Part shown: piece after piece, positions 6,278 through 16,369 of the stretch
How the letters are laid out: each line of letters begins with the position of its first letter
How positions within the stretch are numbered: position 1 is the stretch's first letter
Assembly: GCF_900163965.1 (NCBI RefSeq)
Contig: NZ_FULE01000035.1
Location: forward strand, 1 to 33,385
DNA: 33,385 nucleotides
Reading direction: 5' to 3'
Origin: Vibrio ruber DSM 16370
GTDB lineage: Bacteria > Pseudomonadota > Gammaproteobacteria > Enterobacterales > Vibrionaceae
Program-made: the position numbers and the translations under genes
Notes under the pieces: generated by a model
What the model saw: only the letters and a program-made list of their open reading frames with translations
What the model was told of the DNA's origin: nothing
Database searches by the model: none

Positions 6278-9139
6278 TCAGATCAGACAAGAATCGTCAT
6301 CTGCATCACTACTGCTACTATCGTCAGTCGCTTTATCTTCATCAAACGCGAACTTCAGCAGATACAACGCATTCTGTTTCACCACATTATCCGCATTACT
6401 GGCACTAATCCCTTTATCACCAAAAGCATATACTGCCACTGAAGCCGCATAACGAGGCACATTGATCGCTTGTTGACGTAAGGTCTTCACTAATTTTTTG
6501 ATCCGTTTCGGACAAAGCAGTCCGCTCCCTAAAAGGTCTTTGGTCCATCCTTCTACTTTGCGTTCCCCTTTTAGAATCACGTCACCGTATTGATCAGTCA
6601 CATATTCACCGATGACACTACCTGTTGCACCCGACGCGCATCCCAGAGCCATATCAGCGACTTGACCACCCCTGATAGAAGAAGTGAAAGTACCGATACC
6701 ACACCCTAACGACGCATAAGCAATATACTTGGCTGCTTCGCCAATCTGTGGTGTACCACTCGGGTTGGTCTCAGTAACCCCTTTATGACCCGCTGCATCA
6801 CTGATTTTCTCAGACAAAGAGCTACCGATAATGGATACCATCGAAGATGCAAAACTGGTCGAAAATGCCTGTCCGAAATCACCGAGATCACCGCCCTGAA
6901 CCACGGTATTAATCCCGATACTGACCGTCGAATGGACAACGGAACGAATGATTTGTGCCTCAATACTGTTACCGACAATGTCAATTGATGTCGCATCCTG
7001 AATCGCGTTCGCTGCATCAGTACCTTCGGTGAAGAAGTGGGTATCAACCCCTTTGAGCACACCCGCAGTCACCATCGATGTCGCCAGTGAAATTAACGCT
7101 TTTTTAGACGACAGAGATTTCAAGGTTGCTTTAACATCAAACTTATTCGACATCAGGCTGCTGGTTGCCTGTGAAACCAAAGACTTGAAGCCGACATTAA
7201 TTGCCGTATACAGCGGCCCTTCGCCCCCAATCACAGCCATACCGGCACCGCTGGTCGCAACCGCCATTGCCACCGCAATAATCGCCATCGCTGCCGGTGT
7301 CAGGCCAGACTGGTCATAATCCCAGTCTTCCATCACCAACTGGACTTGCTGCCAGTCAATGTTGATCGACGGATCATTACGTACATTCAGCATCCACGAT
7401 AATTCAGGCGTTTGTGCCAGTGTTGCCAGTGTTGTGTCCAGATTATGCTTATCACCGGCATACTGAATGCGCACTCCACTGTATGCATTGAGCATGATGC
7501 CACCAGAATTGACGAACTCAGAATAGTACGCCACTTCTCGCTGATAACCATGGCCTTGATGGCGGAACGCTAATGCCCCGTCATAAGATTTCGCATAACT
7601 ATAATTTTCAAGCAGTTTAGCCAGTTTAAAATCAACAGCACCATAATCAGAAATGATTTTAGCCAGTCCCTGACTATCAACGGTAACCGCTTCTAACGAC
7701 ACATCGCCCTGAATGGTATGCAGAACCATACTTTGGCCTGCCTTGAGCAGGGTTTTAACGATTTTAGACTCGGTCTTACTCTCCGATTCACTCTCCTTGC
7801 TGCCGAATAAGCCACCACTATCGGCTTCAAAACGACGGTCAAAGGTCTTCATGTCCGCAGCACTTTTCAGCGTAATCCCATGCGCAGCCAGAACTTCCAG
7901 CAGCCCCTGACTTTCCAGCACACCGCCTTCAATATAAACCTCGCCACCTGAGATTAGCGACAGTGTATCCACAGCAGAAAGGTGCGTTTGTAAGTTCACC
8001 AGTGACGACTCACTGTCAGACCAGTGGCTGCCGGATTCCGCCCGCTCGCTTTTTGCACTCTGCGGCACAAGAATGACGTTGCCTTGCGCCTGAATCCGCA
8101 AATCTCCCTGTGCAGAGAACTGTCCACCATGACTGACCACATCTGAAGCCGTGCGAATATTCAAATCGCCCAAGGACACAATTGAACCAATCTGATCAAA
8201 ATGCTCAGAATAGCCGTGGCCGTAGTCAAAGCGCGTCACTAGTGTGTCATTCACCAGTTTATTGGCAATCAGTGATACATCATCACCGGTAATCGTACCG
8301 GATAAATTCTGAAGTTCACGACCGGTCCGAATTGTCAGTTCACTGCCTGACACCCTGCCTTTGGTATTAATAAAGTCACGTGTAATATCCAGTAAGGCAT
8401 CATGCTTAAAACGAACATTGGCGTCATTGACCACAAAAGTATCGGTTTTGATACTGGCGGAACCGGCTGCCAGTGTTGATTCAGAGATCTTCTGGTTCGC
8501 AATCGTGGTTGATGTTAAGTAAACAAACGGCACCATGTATTCACGGCCATTGATAACACGGATTTCCGGCCACACCATATCTGCGGGAATCTGAGTGATT
8601 TCATCGGCAGTTAACGTTTGTCCCAGTTTCTTCGCATGAGACTGCGCGTAACTGACGGCATTTTCATACAACTTTTTGGTCTGTTCGTTATAGCTGGAAT
8701 AACCGGGAGCCGTAATCCAGCTTTTATTCAGCAACTGGGTAATTTGCTGGCGGATCACACCACGCTCGACATAAGGTGTCCCGAATCGCGCCGGAATATC
8801 ACTCAAAGTTGTGTCTTTACCATGATAGGCCGATAACATCGCAGGATAACTGGCTTTGAGTTGCTCAAAGAAGAATCCGAATCCGTCAAAAACAGCCAAT
8901 TCATTTTGTTCAATCGCCCCCTTATACAGATAATCCTGAACTTGCTCTTTCAGTTCATAACGTGCCGAACTGGACACCGCATTGGTAATCAAGTCCAGCG
9001 CAATGTGCTGTTGAGTCGCGGCATAAACCGGGAAAGCCATATGGGTAAACAGTATCGGTAACAGCGTAGAAGAAGTCAGGCGCTGCCACGACGGTATTTG
9101 ATTTTTTTTCATAGTTTGATTTACCTGATTCTGAGTCAT
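6278..9139 (-). CDS. Second-part filamentous haemagglutinin/CdiA-like exported protein (DUF637-like)
   Basis: The 953-aa product starts with a signal peptide (basic MKKNQ, hydrophobic LLPILFTHMAFPV, cleavage after YA-A). The mature protein begins with the segment that follows the FHA-1 repeats in FHA/CdiA adhesins, including PADMVWPEIRV and MVPFVYL. Beta-helical repeat stretches follow (residues about 215-560, alternating hydrophobics such as GDLRIQAQGNVILV). At about 610-760 comes a Gly/Ala-rich helical region like DUF637 (AMAIIAVAMAVATSGAGMAV). The last 90 residues are acidic and unrecognised, with no VENN motif. It lacks a TPS domain; the gene before it supplies one. Two starts are possible: 9139 (used here) or 9112, which has AGGT 10 bases upstream. 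Confidence 0.75.
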   Translation of the reverse strand: MTQNQVNQTMKKNQIPSWQRLTSSTLLPILFTHMAFPVYAATQQHIALDLITNAVSSSARYELKEQVQDYLYKGAIEQNELAVFDGFGFFFEQLKASYPAMLSAYHGKDTTLSDIPARFGTPYVERGVIRQQITQLLNKSWITAPGYSSYNEQTKKLYENAVSYAQSHAKKLGQTLTADEITQIPADMVWPEIRVINGREYMVPFVYLTSTTIANQKISESTLAAGSASIKTDTFVVNDANVRFKHDALLDITRDFINTKGRVSGSELTIRTGRELQNLSGTITGDDVSLIANKLVNDTLVTRFDYGHGYSEHFDQIGSIVSLGDLNIRTASDVVSHGGQFSAQGDLRIQAQGNVILVPQSAKSERAESGSHWSDSESSLVNLQTHLSAVDTLSLISGGEVYIEGGVLESQGLLEVLAAHGITLKSAADMKTFDRRFEADSGGLFGSKESESESKTESKIVKTLLKAGQSMVLHTIQGDVSLEAVTVDSQGLAKIISDYGAVDFKLAKLLENYSYAKSYDGALAFRHQGHGYQREVAYYSEFVNSGGIMLNAYSGVRIQYAGDKHNLDTTLATLAQTPELSWMLNVRNDPSINIDWQQVQLVMEDWDYDQSGLTPAAMAIIAVAMAVATSGAGMAVIGGEGPLYTAINVGFKSLVSQATSSLMSNKFDVKATLKSLSSKKALISLATSMVTAGVLKGVDTHFFTEGTDAANAIQDATSIDIVGNSIEAQIIRSVVHSTVSIGINTVVQGGDLGDFGQAFSTSFASSMVSIIGSSLSEKISDAAGHKGVTETNPSGTPQIGEAAKYIAYASLGCGIGTFTSSIRGGQVADMALGCASGATGSVIGEYVTDQYGDVILKGERKVEGWTKDLLGSGLLCPKRIKKLVKTLRQQAINVPRYAASVAVYAFGDKGISASNADNVVKQNALYLLKFAFDEDKATDDSSSSDADDDSCLI

Positions 9140-9182
9140 TCAATTACATTTATATTCACGAATACATGACGATAGACCATGA

Positions 9183-11486
9183 TTAATCCCCTTTATAATC
9201 AGGATTTTGGACGAAGAAGGTCACGTCGTTGGCGGTAATCGGAACGAATTTTCCAGGTTTTCCGGGTTTCACCGGTTGGGGCATCGGCTTGGGATCATAA
9301 GCTGTCGCTTTAGGGCCGAAAGTGATGTTCTGCAACATGCTGTATTCACTGCCAAAGCCTTCATGAATGTGTCCGTCAACGAGGAAGATAAATGGATACT
9401 CAGCAGTCTTACTATTCTTGGTCAGCGCAACGCTGGACGTCGTCCAATGTTTACGCTTATGTTTAATACAGTGGCCGAATACACGCTTACTACAGTAACG
9501 TTTTGAATGTTGCGTAACGGTGGTATGTTCAAAAATATCCCGAATTTTCAGCCCTTCCATCCAGATTTTATTGACCGAGCCGGAAACATCGCGCTTCACT
9601 TCAACACTACTATGTTCGTTATTGAACATATCACTGTTCAGAATCAGATCCTGACCGACATTCAGTCTCGCTGGCGGGGATAAAACCTTCAGGTATTGGA
9701 TATGTTGATTGGTATGAGTGCCGTTTGGATTTCCGTCCACTTTTTCGTAGGTATCCGCCCAGATATGGTAGCGTTCATTATCGATGATCGGAGCTTGTAA
9801 AATCACATTACCCGTCCAGGATTCGGCAACGGCTGACATATTCCAGAACCGTTCTCTCACCCGGATGTCCATAATCGATTCGGCAGAAACCACCACTTGC
9901 TCACTCTGAGCCAGATCTAAATTGAGTTCGGGATCGGTATAACTGTTTCTTGAAACTTCATAAGGGTTGGCATTGGTAAAATTCTGAGCAATCACCTTGA
10001 TATTCTGGCCTAAAATATAAGCACTCAGAGATTTTGCGGCAACTTTGCCACATCCTTTAAACGGCGGCACGGCTAATTTCCCACCGACTTCAATCGAAGG
10101 AGAACTATGAACCACCCGCAGCATTGCACATATTTCAGCCGGTTTGAACGGATAATATTGACCGTTGATCACATCCTGCTGAGACGTGAGCTCAATATTC
10201 TCACCCAGAATAATCCCGCCATATTGGTTTTTCACTCCAGTCTGACCATTCAAGTAAAGATCACGCGTCGCTTCAATATCCCCCTCATTGACAATACTCT
10301 GTCCGGTAAAATAAACAGACTCGCCGGAAATTGCACCAAAGTTTTTAATTTCACTGACTGCAACAACGTTGATCTCAGCCCCCTGAATACTATCCAGCAA
10401 ATAGTTGTTGCCGGCAGACAATGCGGCAATATGAATCGCCCGGGTAGATTCAACATCAACTTTATTGGTGGCAATAATTTGCTCAGACAAATAGATATTG
10501 CCATTCGATTTAATCGACACCGACTCTAAAGGAATAATACTGCGTTCATTATATCGGCCGACATACGTCCAGTTGCCTTGTGTTTTAATAAGCCCGTTGA
10601 TCAAAATAGACCCTAAATCATAGGTTGATTCAAGGTGAAGGTTACCGACTGAAATTCGACCTTTATCGGTGATCTCTAAGGCGTTTGATGCGTTTTGATA
10701 AGATTTGCGATTAAACTGTTGATAATGCGCATCAGACCGACGGTCGGTATAACGAAAATGGTTTTTACCCACAATAATTTGCACGTCACCATTCGAGACT
10801 TCTAAATTACCACCGGCATCAATTTCTTTCACTTCCTGATGATTGCGAGTTGAAAGGCTGCCTTTCATATTGGTACGTAGCGGGCCATCAACCAAGACAC
10901 GGCCTGCGGCAATATCTAACAACGATAAATCGGTTGCCGTCAGCCCGTTACCGTTAATTGTGACCGTCCCACCGCTGACATCAATCCCCGTCAGTTCGCC
11001 ATTCACTAACTGCACGGTACCGGTTGCAAGCGTCGCCCGCTCGGTATTCTCGATAGAACAGCCTTGACACTCAATCCCACCGGGAGCGACAAGCACCACA
11101 TCTGCCGCATGTCCTTCAACCCGAACCGATTGAATATTTGCCTGTTGATTTTGCTCGACAACCAATACGATCGTTTGAGCCGGAGAATGACCAATTTTCG
11201 GGTTCATGACTAACGAGTTGAGCAAGACAATATTTTTTCCTTGCGCATTAAACGTATTAAAGTAATTCACCGATACCCCTTGCTCATTTGCCTTCGCAAT
11301 CCGGACATAATATTGACCGGATTGATTGAGCACAGATGTTTGATCAGCACGGCTCCCTTCATCTTTTGCATTGATCGCTGCCACTGCCGAGTGACATATC
11401 GAAACCAGAGAGAGACAAATAATGAGCCATACGGATTTCACTGAAGCCCCATATCCGGCGTTCAGTTTCCTATTTATATTAGCCAA
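9183..11486 (-). CDS. Two-partner secretion TpsA protein with TPS domain
   Basis: The 767-aa protein has an extended signal peptide (SVWLIICLSLVSICHSAVAA) and then the TPS secretion domain. The motifs are GVSVNYFNTFNAQGKNIVLL (residues 70-89, like GVSxNxFxxF of FHA) and VAPGGIECQGCSIENTERAT (133-152, the NPNGIxCxGCxFxNTxRA motif with its Cys pair at 140 and 143). A beta-helix with FHA-like repeats follows to about 690. The domain directs passage through a TpsB outer-membrane pore. The protein is short for an FHA adhesin and ends in a Pro/Lys tail. The TTG at 11486 has AGGT 6 bases upstream; a GTG near 11441 is an alternative. No TpsB gene is present. The 953-aa partner follows after 43 bases with no terminator, suggesting one operon. 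Confidence 0.85.
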   Translation of the reverse strand: MANINRKLNAGYGASVKSVWLIICLSLVSICHSAVAAINAKDEGSRADQTSVLNQSGQYYVRIAKANEQGVSVNYFNTFNAQGKNIVLLNSLVMNPKIGHSPAQTIVLVVEQNQQANIQSVRVEGHAADVVLVAPGGIECQGCSIENTERATLATGTVQLVNGELTGIDVSGGTVTINGNGLTATDLSLLDIAAGRVLVDGPLRTNMKGSLSTRNHQEVKEIDAGGNLEVSNGDVQIIVGKNHFRYTDRRSDAHYQQFNRKSYQNASNALEITDKGRISVGNLHLESTYDLGSILINGLIKTQGNWTYVGRYNERSIIPLESVSIKSNGNIYLSEQIIATNKVDVESTRAIHIAALSAGNNYLLDSIQGAEINVVAVSEIKNFGAISGESVYFTGQSIVNEGDIEATRDLYLNGQTGVKNQYGGIILGENIELTSQQDVINGQYYPFKPAEICAMLRVVHSSPSIEVGGKLAVPPFKGCGKVAAKSLSAYILGQNIKVIAQNFTNANPYEVSRNSYTDPELNLDLAQSEQVVVSAESIMDIRVRERFWNMSAVAESWTGNVILQAPIIDNERYHIWADTYEKVDGNPNGTHTNQHIQYLKVLSPPARLNVGQDLILNSDMFNNEHSSVEVKRDVSGSVNKIWMEGLKIRDIFEHTTVTQHSKRYCSKRVFGHCIKHKRKHWTTSSVALTKNSKTAEYPFIFLVDGHIHEGFGSEYSMLQNITFGPKATAYDPKPMPQPVKPGKPGKFVPITANDVTFFVQNPDYKGD

Positions 11487-12017
11487 TGTGATACCTACGA
11501 TTCAGATATATTTTTATATTTAAATGAAAATGTTTATCAGAACACGATAAACCCTAACGAATTAACTTTTCCCATGTCATGAAAATGTCAATTTCAGCAA
11601 GCAAATCATATCACTGATATCAAATTCAACAAGTGAACATTTATAATAATTTTTTGTACAAAAATAGCTATCAGGCATTATAAAAACACAATCCATCAGA
11701 GTCAGCACTAATATATTCATAAATTAGTTTATTACTGCTTAATTACATTTATTCAAATGATATATAAATGTAATTGCTGACGGCTTGAGCCGTTCGCGGA
11801 TTATCTATCCTGAGCACAGATATCAGTCAGCTCAACTGCCGATAGCCGATAAAGTGTATCCATGGCATAACTCAGTACGTTATTCGACCCGCACGTCAAA
11901 GTTTAACAACGATAGTTCGATACCATTCCCTTTGCAGCTAAGCTCGGATAAGCTACGCTTTGGTCTTCCGAACTTTACCTGTGCCGCTCTGGCTCACGAC
12001 TCAAGAAATCAACACTG
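11487..12017. other. Long AT-rich intergenic region between tpsA and sbcD
   Basis: From about 11490 to 11770 the sequence is very rich in A and T with no convincing gene, as often seen upstream of silenced adhesin genes; it should hold the tpsA promoter. At 11780-11793 there is a small ACGGC-TTGA-GCCGT hairpin. From 11785 to 12017 composition returns to that of sbcD. An open frame there is not protein-like, so this part probably holds the sbcD leader. Confidence 0.5.
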
Positions 12018-13151
12018 ATGAAATTTATCCATACTTCAGACTGGCACCTTGGCCGCCAGTTTCACAGCGTTTCACTGATTGCCGATCAACGCGCCGTGTT
12101 AGCACAATTGGTCGCTTTTATTGAAGACAATCCGGTTGATGCAGTTATTGTTGCCGGTGATATTTATGATCGTTCCGTGCCGCCAACGATTGCTATCGAA
12201 CTCTTGAATCAAATCATCAATCAAATTTGTGGCACACTCAAGACACCTATGATTCTCATCCCGGGCAATCATGACGGTGCAGAACGGCTCGGCTTCGGTG
12301 CCGGACAGATGAAAAACGCCGGCTTGCACATTATCAGTGATTTTGACCAAATGCTGGAGCCGGTTATCCTTGAGAGTCCATCTGCCGGTGAAGTGGCTTT
12401 CTACGGCATCCCTTACAGTGATCCTGAAACCGTGCGTGCGGCTTTTCAGACTTCAGTCTCCACGCATGATGAAGCCCATCAGTTACTGACCCAAAAAGTT
12501 CGCGAACAGGTTTCTCCCACCCAAAAACAGGTGCTTCTCAGTCACTGTTTTGTCGATGGGGCAATTGAGTCCGAATCCGAAAGACCACTCTCGATCGGGG
12601 GCTCAGATCGGGTCAGCCATGAACATTTTGTTGATTTTGACTATGTCGCCCTCGGCCATTTGCATCAGCCCCAATACAAAGGCGCCGCGCATATTCGCTA
12701 TTCCGGCTCTTTAATGAAGTACAGCTTTAGTGAGCAGTATCATAAAAAAGGGTTCACTCTGGTTGAATTGAATCACGACGGGTTTGTCTCTGCCGAACAA
12801 GTCGAACTGACCGCACCGCATGAAATGCGGATCCTTGAAGGTGAGCTGAACACCATTCTTGAACAGGGCAAAACCGATCCTCAGCATCACGATTATTTGC
12901 TGGTTCGGCTGACAGATAAGCACGCCATTCTCAATCCGATGGAAAAACTCCGCACCGTCTACCCCAATGTGCTGCATTTGGAAAAACCGGGGATGTTAAT
13001 TGGTATTGAGCAAGCCATGGCTCCCGCCAGACTGGCCCGCAGTGAGATCGACATGTTTCGCGATTTCTTCGTTGAAGTGCAAGATAACGAATTATCGGCA
13101 GAACAAGATCGCGCTATCAGCGACATCATCAACCAACTGACCCGGCAGTAA
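12018..13151 (+). CDS. sbcD: Nuclease SbcCD subunit D (Mre11-like)
   Basis: The 377-aa protein shows the metallophosphoesterase motifs in order: DWHLGRQFH (residues 8-16), GDIYDR (about 47), GNHDG (about 84), then SHCFVDG, GHLHQPQ and RYSGSLMKYSFSE. This is the full Mre11/SbcD pattern with Mn-binding Asp, His and Asn residues. With SbcC it forms the complex that cuts hairpins and protein-blocked DNA ends, using 3'-5' exonuclease and endonuclease activity. The length is slightly below the usual 400 aa. sbcC begins 9 bases after the stop, so the two are one operon. The start ATG gives MKFIHTSDWHLG, the family's normal N-terminus. Confidence 0.97.
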   Translation: MKFIHTSDWHLGRQFHSVSLIADQRAVLAQLVAFIEDNPVDAVIVAGDIYDRSVPPTIAIELLNQIINQICGTLKTPMILIPGNHDGAERLGFGAGQMKNAGLHIISDFDQMLEPVILESPSAGEVAFYGIPYSDPETVRAAFQTSVSTHDEAHQLLTQKVREQVSPTQKQVLLSHCFVDGAIESESERPLSIGGSDRVSHEHFVDFDYVALGHLHQPQYKGAAHIRYSGSLMKYSFSEQYHKKGFTLVELNHDGFVSAEQVELTAPHEMRILEGELNTILEQGKTDPQHHDYLLVRLTDKHAILNPMEKLRTVYPNVLHLEKPGMLIGIEQAMAPARLARSEIDMFRDFFVEVQDNELSAEQDRAISDIINQLTRQ

Positions 13152-13160
13152 GAGACATCC

Positions 13161-16100
13161 ATGACACCATTACAACTGACCATGCAGGCCTTTGGCCCGT
13201 TTGCTAAAACCGAACAGATTGATTTTACCCGTCTGGGGCGTCACCCGCTGTTTCTGATTAATGGCCCGACCGGTTCAGGTAAAACCTCGATTCTGGATGC
13301 AATCTGTTTTGCACTATATGGCGAAACCACCGGCAACGAACGTCAGGGCACGCAAATGCGCAGTGATCTCGCCAGCGCCGATACCCCGACAGAAGTGACC
13401 CTGACTTTTGCCCTGCACGATCAAGTCTACCGGGTCACCCGGAGCCCGGAGCAACCCGTTCCCAAAAGCCGTGGCGAAGGGACAACCACTCGCAAGCATA
13501 GCGCAGCGCTGTATAACATAACCGACGGAGAGAAACTGATCACCGCCAAAACCGCGCAGGTGAAAACGGAAGTGACAACTTTGATTGGTCTCAATGAAAC
13601 ACAGTTTCGTCAGGTGATGGTGCTGCCCCAAGGGCAATTCCGCGAGCTGTTACTGGCCAGCTCTAAAGATCGGGAAGCCATTTTCGGTCAACTGTTTCAG
13701 ACCGATATTTATAAAAAAATCGAATTTGCACTCAAAGATAAAGCCAGTGATATCAGTCAGGCTAAAAACGAATTCGATAACCAGATCCGCGGCGCTTTAC
13801 AAGTGGCAGGTGCCACCTCTGAACAGGCACTCGACGAGCAACAAACTGAGCTTGGCCAACAGCTCGAAGCGGCTCGTCATCAAGAACAGAACGCGCTGTC
13901 TGCACTCAATCAGATCAAATCTGAGATTCAAAAGGCACAGGCGCTCAACCAGGATTTTGATCGCTTCAACCATGCGCAATCGGCACTCAGTACCCATCTC
14001 GAACAAAGTCCGCACATAACTGCACGGCAACAACAACTGGAGACCGCACGCAATGCGGCCAAAATCCAACTGCCTCATATCAATTGGAGCAATGCCGTCA
14101 AGCAGGTAGACGAGTTTCAACAGAAAATCATCACGCAAGAAAAGGCACACCGCGCCGCGCAGGTTGAACAGCACAACAAGCAAACTGCACTCGATGCAGC
14201 GACTGAACAAGCCAAACAGATTCCTGAGCTGACGAAAACGGTCTATCAGTTAGAAAGTCTCAAAACCAAACTCGCGGAAAAACAGGCTCTCGAAGATAAA
14301 ATCGCGGAAAATATCACCCAAAAGCAGAACCTTGAGAAAACCCAGACTCAATATCTTGCTCATAAAGAAAAACTGCTCCGCGAAGCGGAGCAAGCCCGGC
14401 AAGCATTCGAGAAAGCACAAGCTGAACTCGCTGAAAAGCCCGTCATTGAAGCAGAAATTGCCCGCATGCAGCGCTTAGCCACTGATCTCACTCAACTTGA
14501 AAGCCTGAGAAAACAGTATCAGCAAGCGGTGGAACAGACGCCGCAAAAGACCGCTGCCATCCAACAGGCAAAGCAGAGTTTTGAAGCGGCACAACAACAA
14601 GCTGACCGGTTAGAAATGCAGTGGCACAGTGCACAAGCGGCCATTCTGGCCAGAAAACTACATCCCGGTGAGGCGTGTCCGGTCTGTGGCAGTTGTGAGC
14701 ACCCTTCTCCTGCGGTCTTGACCGATACTGAAGTCACCAAAGCACAAATCCGCCAAGTCCGCGCTGAACAGCAGCAGGCATGGCAGCACTATCATCAGCT
14801 TTGCGCTCAGCTCGAACAACACCAGACCTTGATTAGCCAGACCGAGCAGCGCTTGAATGAGTTAACCACGCAGCTCGGTGAGCAAGCCTCAATCCAGCCG
14901 GTGCAGCTCCAACAAGATTTACAAGTCAAACATCAGCGACTGCAATATTTATCGACGCTCAATCTGGAACAAATGACGCAAGCCGTTACAACACTCAATC
15001 AACGCTGTGAAGACGGTGAAACGAAACTGGCCGAACTCCATCAACAAATCATCACTAACGATTCACGGCTGAGTACCAATCAGGAGCAACTACGTCAGCT
15101 CAGCGAATCAATCGACCCCAAGCGTGACAGTGTCACTAAGGTTAATCAAGAAATCACCACCACACAGCAACAGATCGACACTCTCAATCAAGCATTGACC
15201 ACGGCACAGACTGAACTACAACAAGCGACACTGGCTTGTTCGAACCTCAACAGTCAGCTCATCACCAATCAGGAGTTACTCCAGCAGGCACAAACGCGCT
15301 TGACAGCGGCAGAAGCCGAATGGCGTCAAGCGCTGGCAGACAGCCATTTCCGCGATGAGCAACACTATCTCGCCAGTCTGTGCACTGAGCAGGAAATCCA
15401 GCAATGGCAGCAAGAGCTGGATGAATTCAAACAGACCCAAACGCGTCTGGAACAGACGCTGGCTGACTTAACCGCAGCCTTGAAAGATGCCCAAAGACCG
15501 GATCTGGAAGCGCTGAATATAACCCTGAATCAGGCACAACAAACCTATACCAATGCCCGTCAGCAGCTTGATACGATCTACTCAACGTTCGAACGCTTGG
15601 AAAAAGTGCGTCACGATATTGCTCAACTGCACGAGCAAAACGCCAAACTGGAAAAAGAGTATCAGGTTTACGGCACCCTCTATGACGTCGCCAGCGGTAA
15701 AACAGGGAGCCGGATCAGCCTGCATCGCTTCGTGCTAGGGGTCTTACTCGATGACGTTCTGATTCAGGCTTCTCAACGGCTGAGTTTAATGAGCAAAGGG
15801 CGTTATACGCTGGTGCGGAAAACCGAAGGATTCAAAGGCATCGCCGGTCGCGGTCTTGATCTGGTGGTGGAAGATGGTTACACTGGTAAAAACCGCGATG
15901 TGGCAACACTATCCGGTGGTGAATCGTTTATGGCAGCACTGGCGCTCGCTTTAGGTTTATCTGATGTGGTTCAGTCATACAGTGGTGGTATCCGGCTGGA
16001 AACCTTATTCATTGATGAAGGCTTTGGTAGCTTAGATCCGGAATCGCTTGATCTGGCGATCCAGACGCTGGTTGATCTGCAACAAACCGGGCGAATGATC

Positions 16101-16199
16101 GGTATCATCTCCCACGTTGCAGATCTGAAAGAGCAAATGGCATTGCGGATTGATGTCGTGCCCTCACTGACCGGATCAATCGTCAAAGTGCATCGTTAA
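13161..16199 (+). CDS. sbcC: Nuclease SbcCD subunit C (Rad50-like ATPase)
   Basis: This 1012-aa SMC-type ATPase has Walker A GPTGSGKT at residues 35-42. Two long Gln/Glu-rich coiled coils (about 190-500 and 520-860) flank the zinc hook CPVC at 506-509, exactly mid-protein. The signature LSGGESFMAALALALGLSD lies near 917 and Walker B LFIDEGFGSLD near 948, followed by the His switch IISHVADLKEQ. It powers SbcD and tethers DNA ends through the hook. The last 116 bases, including the stop codon, occur again at 18286-18401 with 13 differences, so the gene end marks the insertion point of the type VI cargo module downstream. Confidence 0.97.
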   Translation: MTPLQLTMQAFGPFAKTEQIDFTRLGRHPLFLINGPTGSGKTSILDAICFALYGETTGNERQGTQMRSDLASADTPTEVTLTFALHDQVYRVTRSPEQPVPKSRGEGTTTRKHSAALYNITDGEKLITAKTAQVKTEVTTLIGLNETQFRQVMVLPQGQFRELLLASSKDREAIFGQLFQTDIYKKIEFALKDKASDISQAKNEFDNQIRGALQVAGATSEQALDEQQTELGQQLEAARHQEQNALSALNQIKSEIQKAQALNQDFDRFNHAQSALSTHLEQSPHITARQQQLETARNAAKIQLPHINWSNAVKQVDEFQQKIITQEKAHRAAQVEQHNKQTALDAATEQAKQIPELTKTVYQLESLKTKLAEKQALEDKIAENITQKQNLEKTQTQYLAHKEKLLREAEQARQAFEKAQAELAEKPVIEAEIARMQRLATDLTQLESLRKQYQQAVEQTPQKTAAIQQAKQSFEAAQQQADRLEMQWHSAQAAILARKLHPGEACPVCGSCEHPSPAVLTDTEVTKAQIRQVRAEQQQAWQHYHQLCAQLEQHQTLISQTEQRLNELTTQLGEQASIQPVQLQQDLQVKHQRLQYLSTLNLEQMTQAVTTLNQRCEDGETKLAELHQQIITNDSRLSTNQEQLRQLSESIDPKRDSVTKVNQEITTTQQQIDTLNQALTTAQTELQQATLACSNLNSQLITNQELLQQAQTRLTAAEAEWRQALADSHFRDEQHYLASLCTEQEIQQWQQELDEFKQTQTRLEQTLADLTAALKDAQRPDLEALNITLNQAQQTYTNARQQLDTIYSTFERLEKVRHDIAQLHEQNAKLEKEYQVYGTLYDVASGKTGSRISLHRFVLGVLLDDVLIQASQRLSLMSKGRYTLVRKTEGFKGIAGRGLDLVVEDGYTGKNRDVATLSGGESFMAALALALGLSDVVQSYSGGIRLETLFIDEGFGSLDPESLDLAIQTLVDLQQTGRMIGIISHVADLKEQMALRIDVVPSLTGSIVKVHR
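16084..16199 (+). repeat. 3' end of sbcC, copy 1 of a 116-bp direct repeat
   Basis: This is the functional sbcC end. It aligns without gaps to 18286-18401 over 116 bases with 103 identities counted by eye; 9 of the 13 differences fall in the last 23 bases. Both copies end at a TAA stop codon. Confidence 0.9.
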
Positions 16200-16231
16200 G
16201 CGCAGGAGAAACATCAGCTGAGTCATGATTG

Positions 16232-16261
16232 CCCTAATGGTACATTTGAGTGTCATTAGGG
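16232..16261. other. Hairpin downstream of sbcC
   Basis: CCCTAATG (16232-16239) and CATTAGGG (16254-16261) form a perfect 8-bp stem around a 14-base loop, 33 bases after the sbcC stop and between two convergent genes. No T-run follows on either strand, so it may be a weak or Rho-dependent end. The rest of 16200-16369 holds no gene. Confidence 0.35.
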
Positions 16262-16369
16262 TTCACTGATACACCTTCATGCTTGCATACGCATGGTAGA
16301 TACACGCCCTAACGGTTCTTTATTTTTCGGTCGCAAGAGGGCAATACTTCCCGTTTTATCGCCAAAAAC

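Noticed and set aside
6278..6300. C-terminal SCLI of the 953-aa protein as a lipidation (CaaX) box
   Set aside because: The cysteine is third from the end, not fourth, and the protein is exported through the Sec route, so host prenylation is not supported.
11785..12018. A 77-codon plus-strand frame ending on the sbcD start codon
   Set aside because: Its composition is not protein-like, it has no ribosome-binding site, and the TGATG contact with sbcD is easily accidental.
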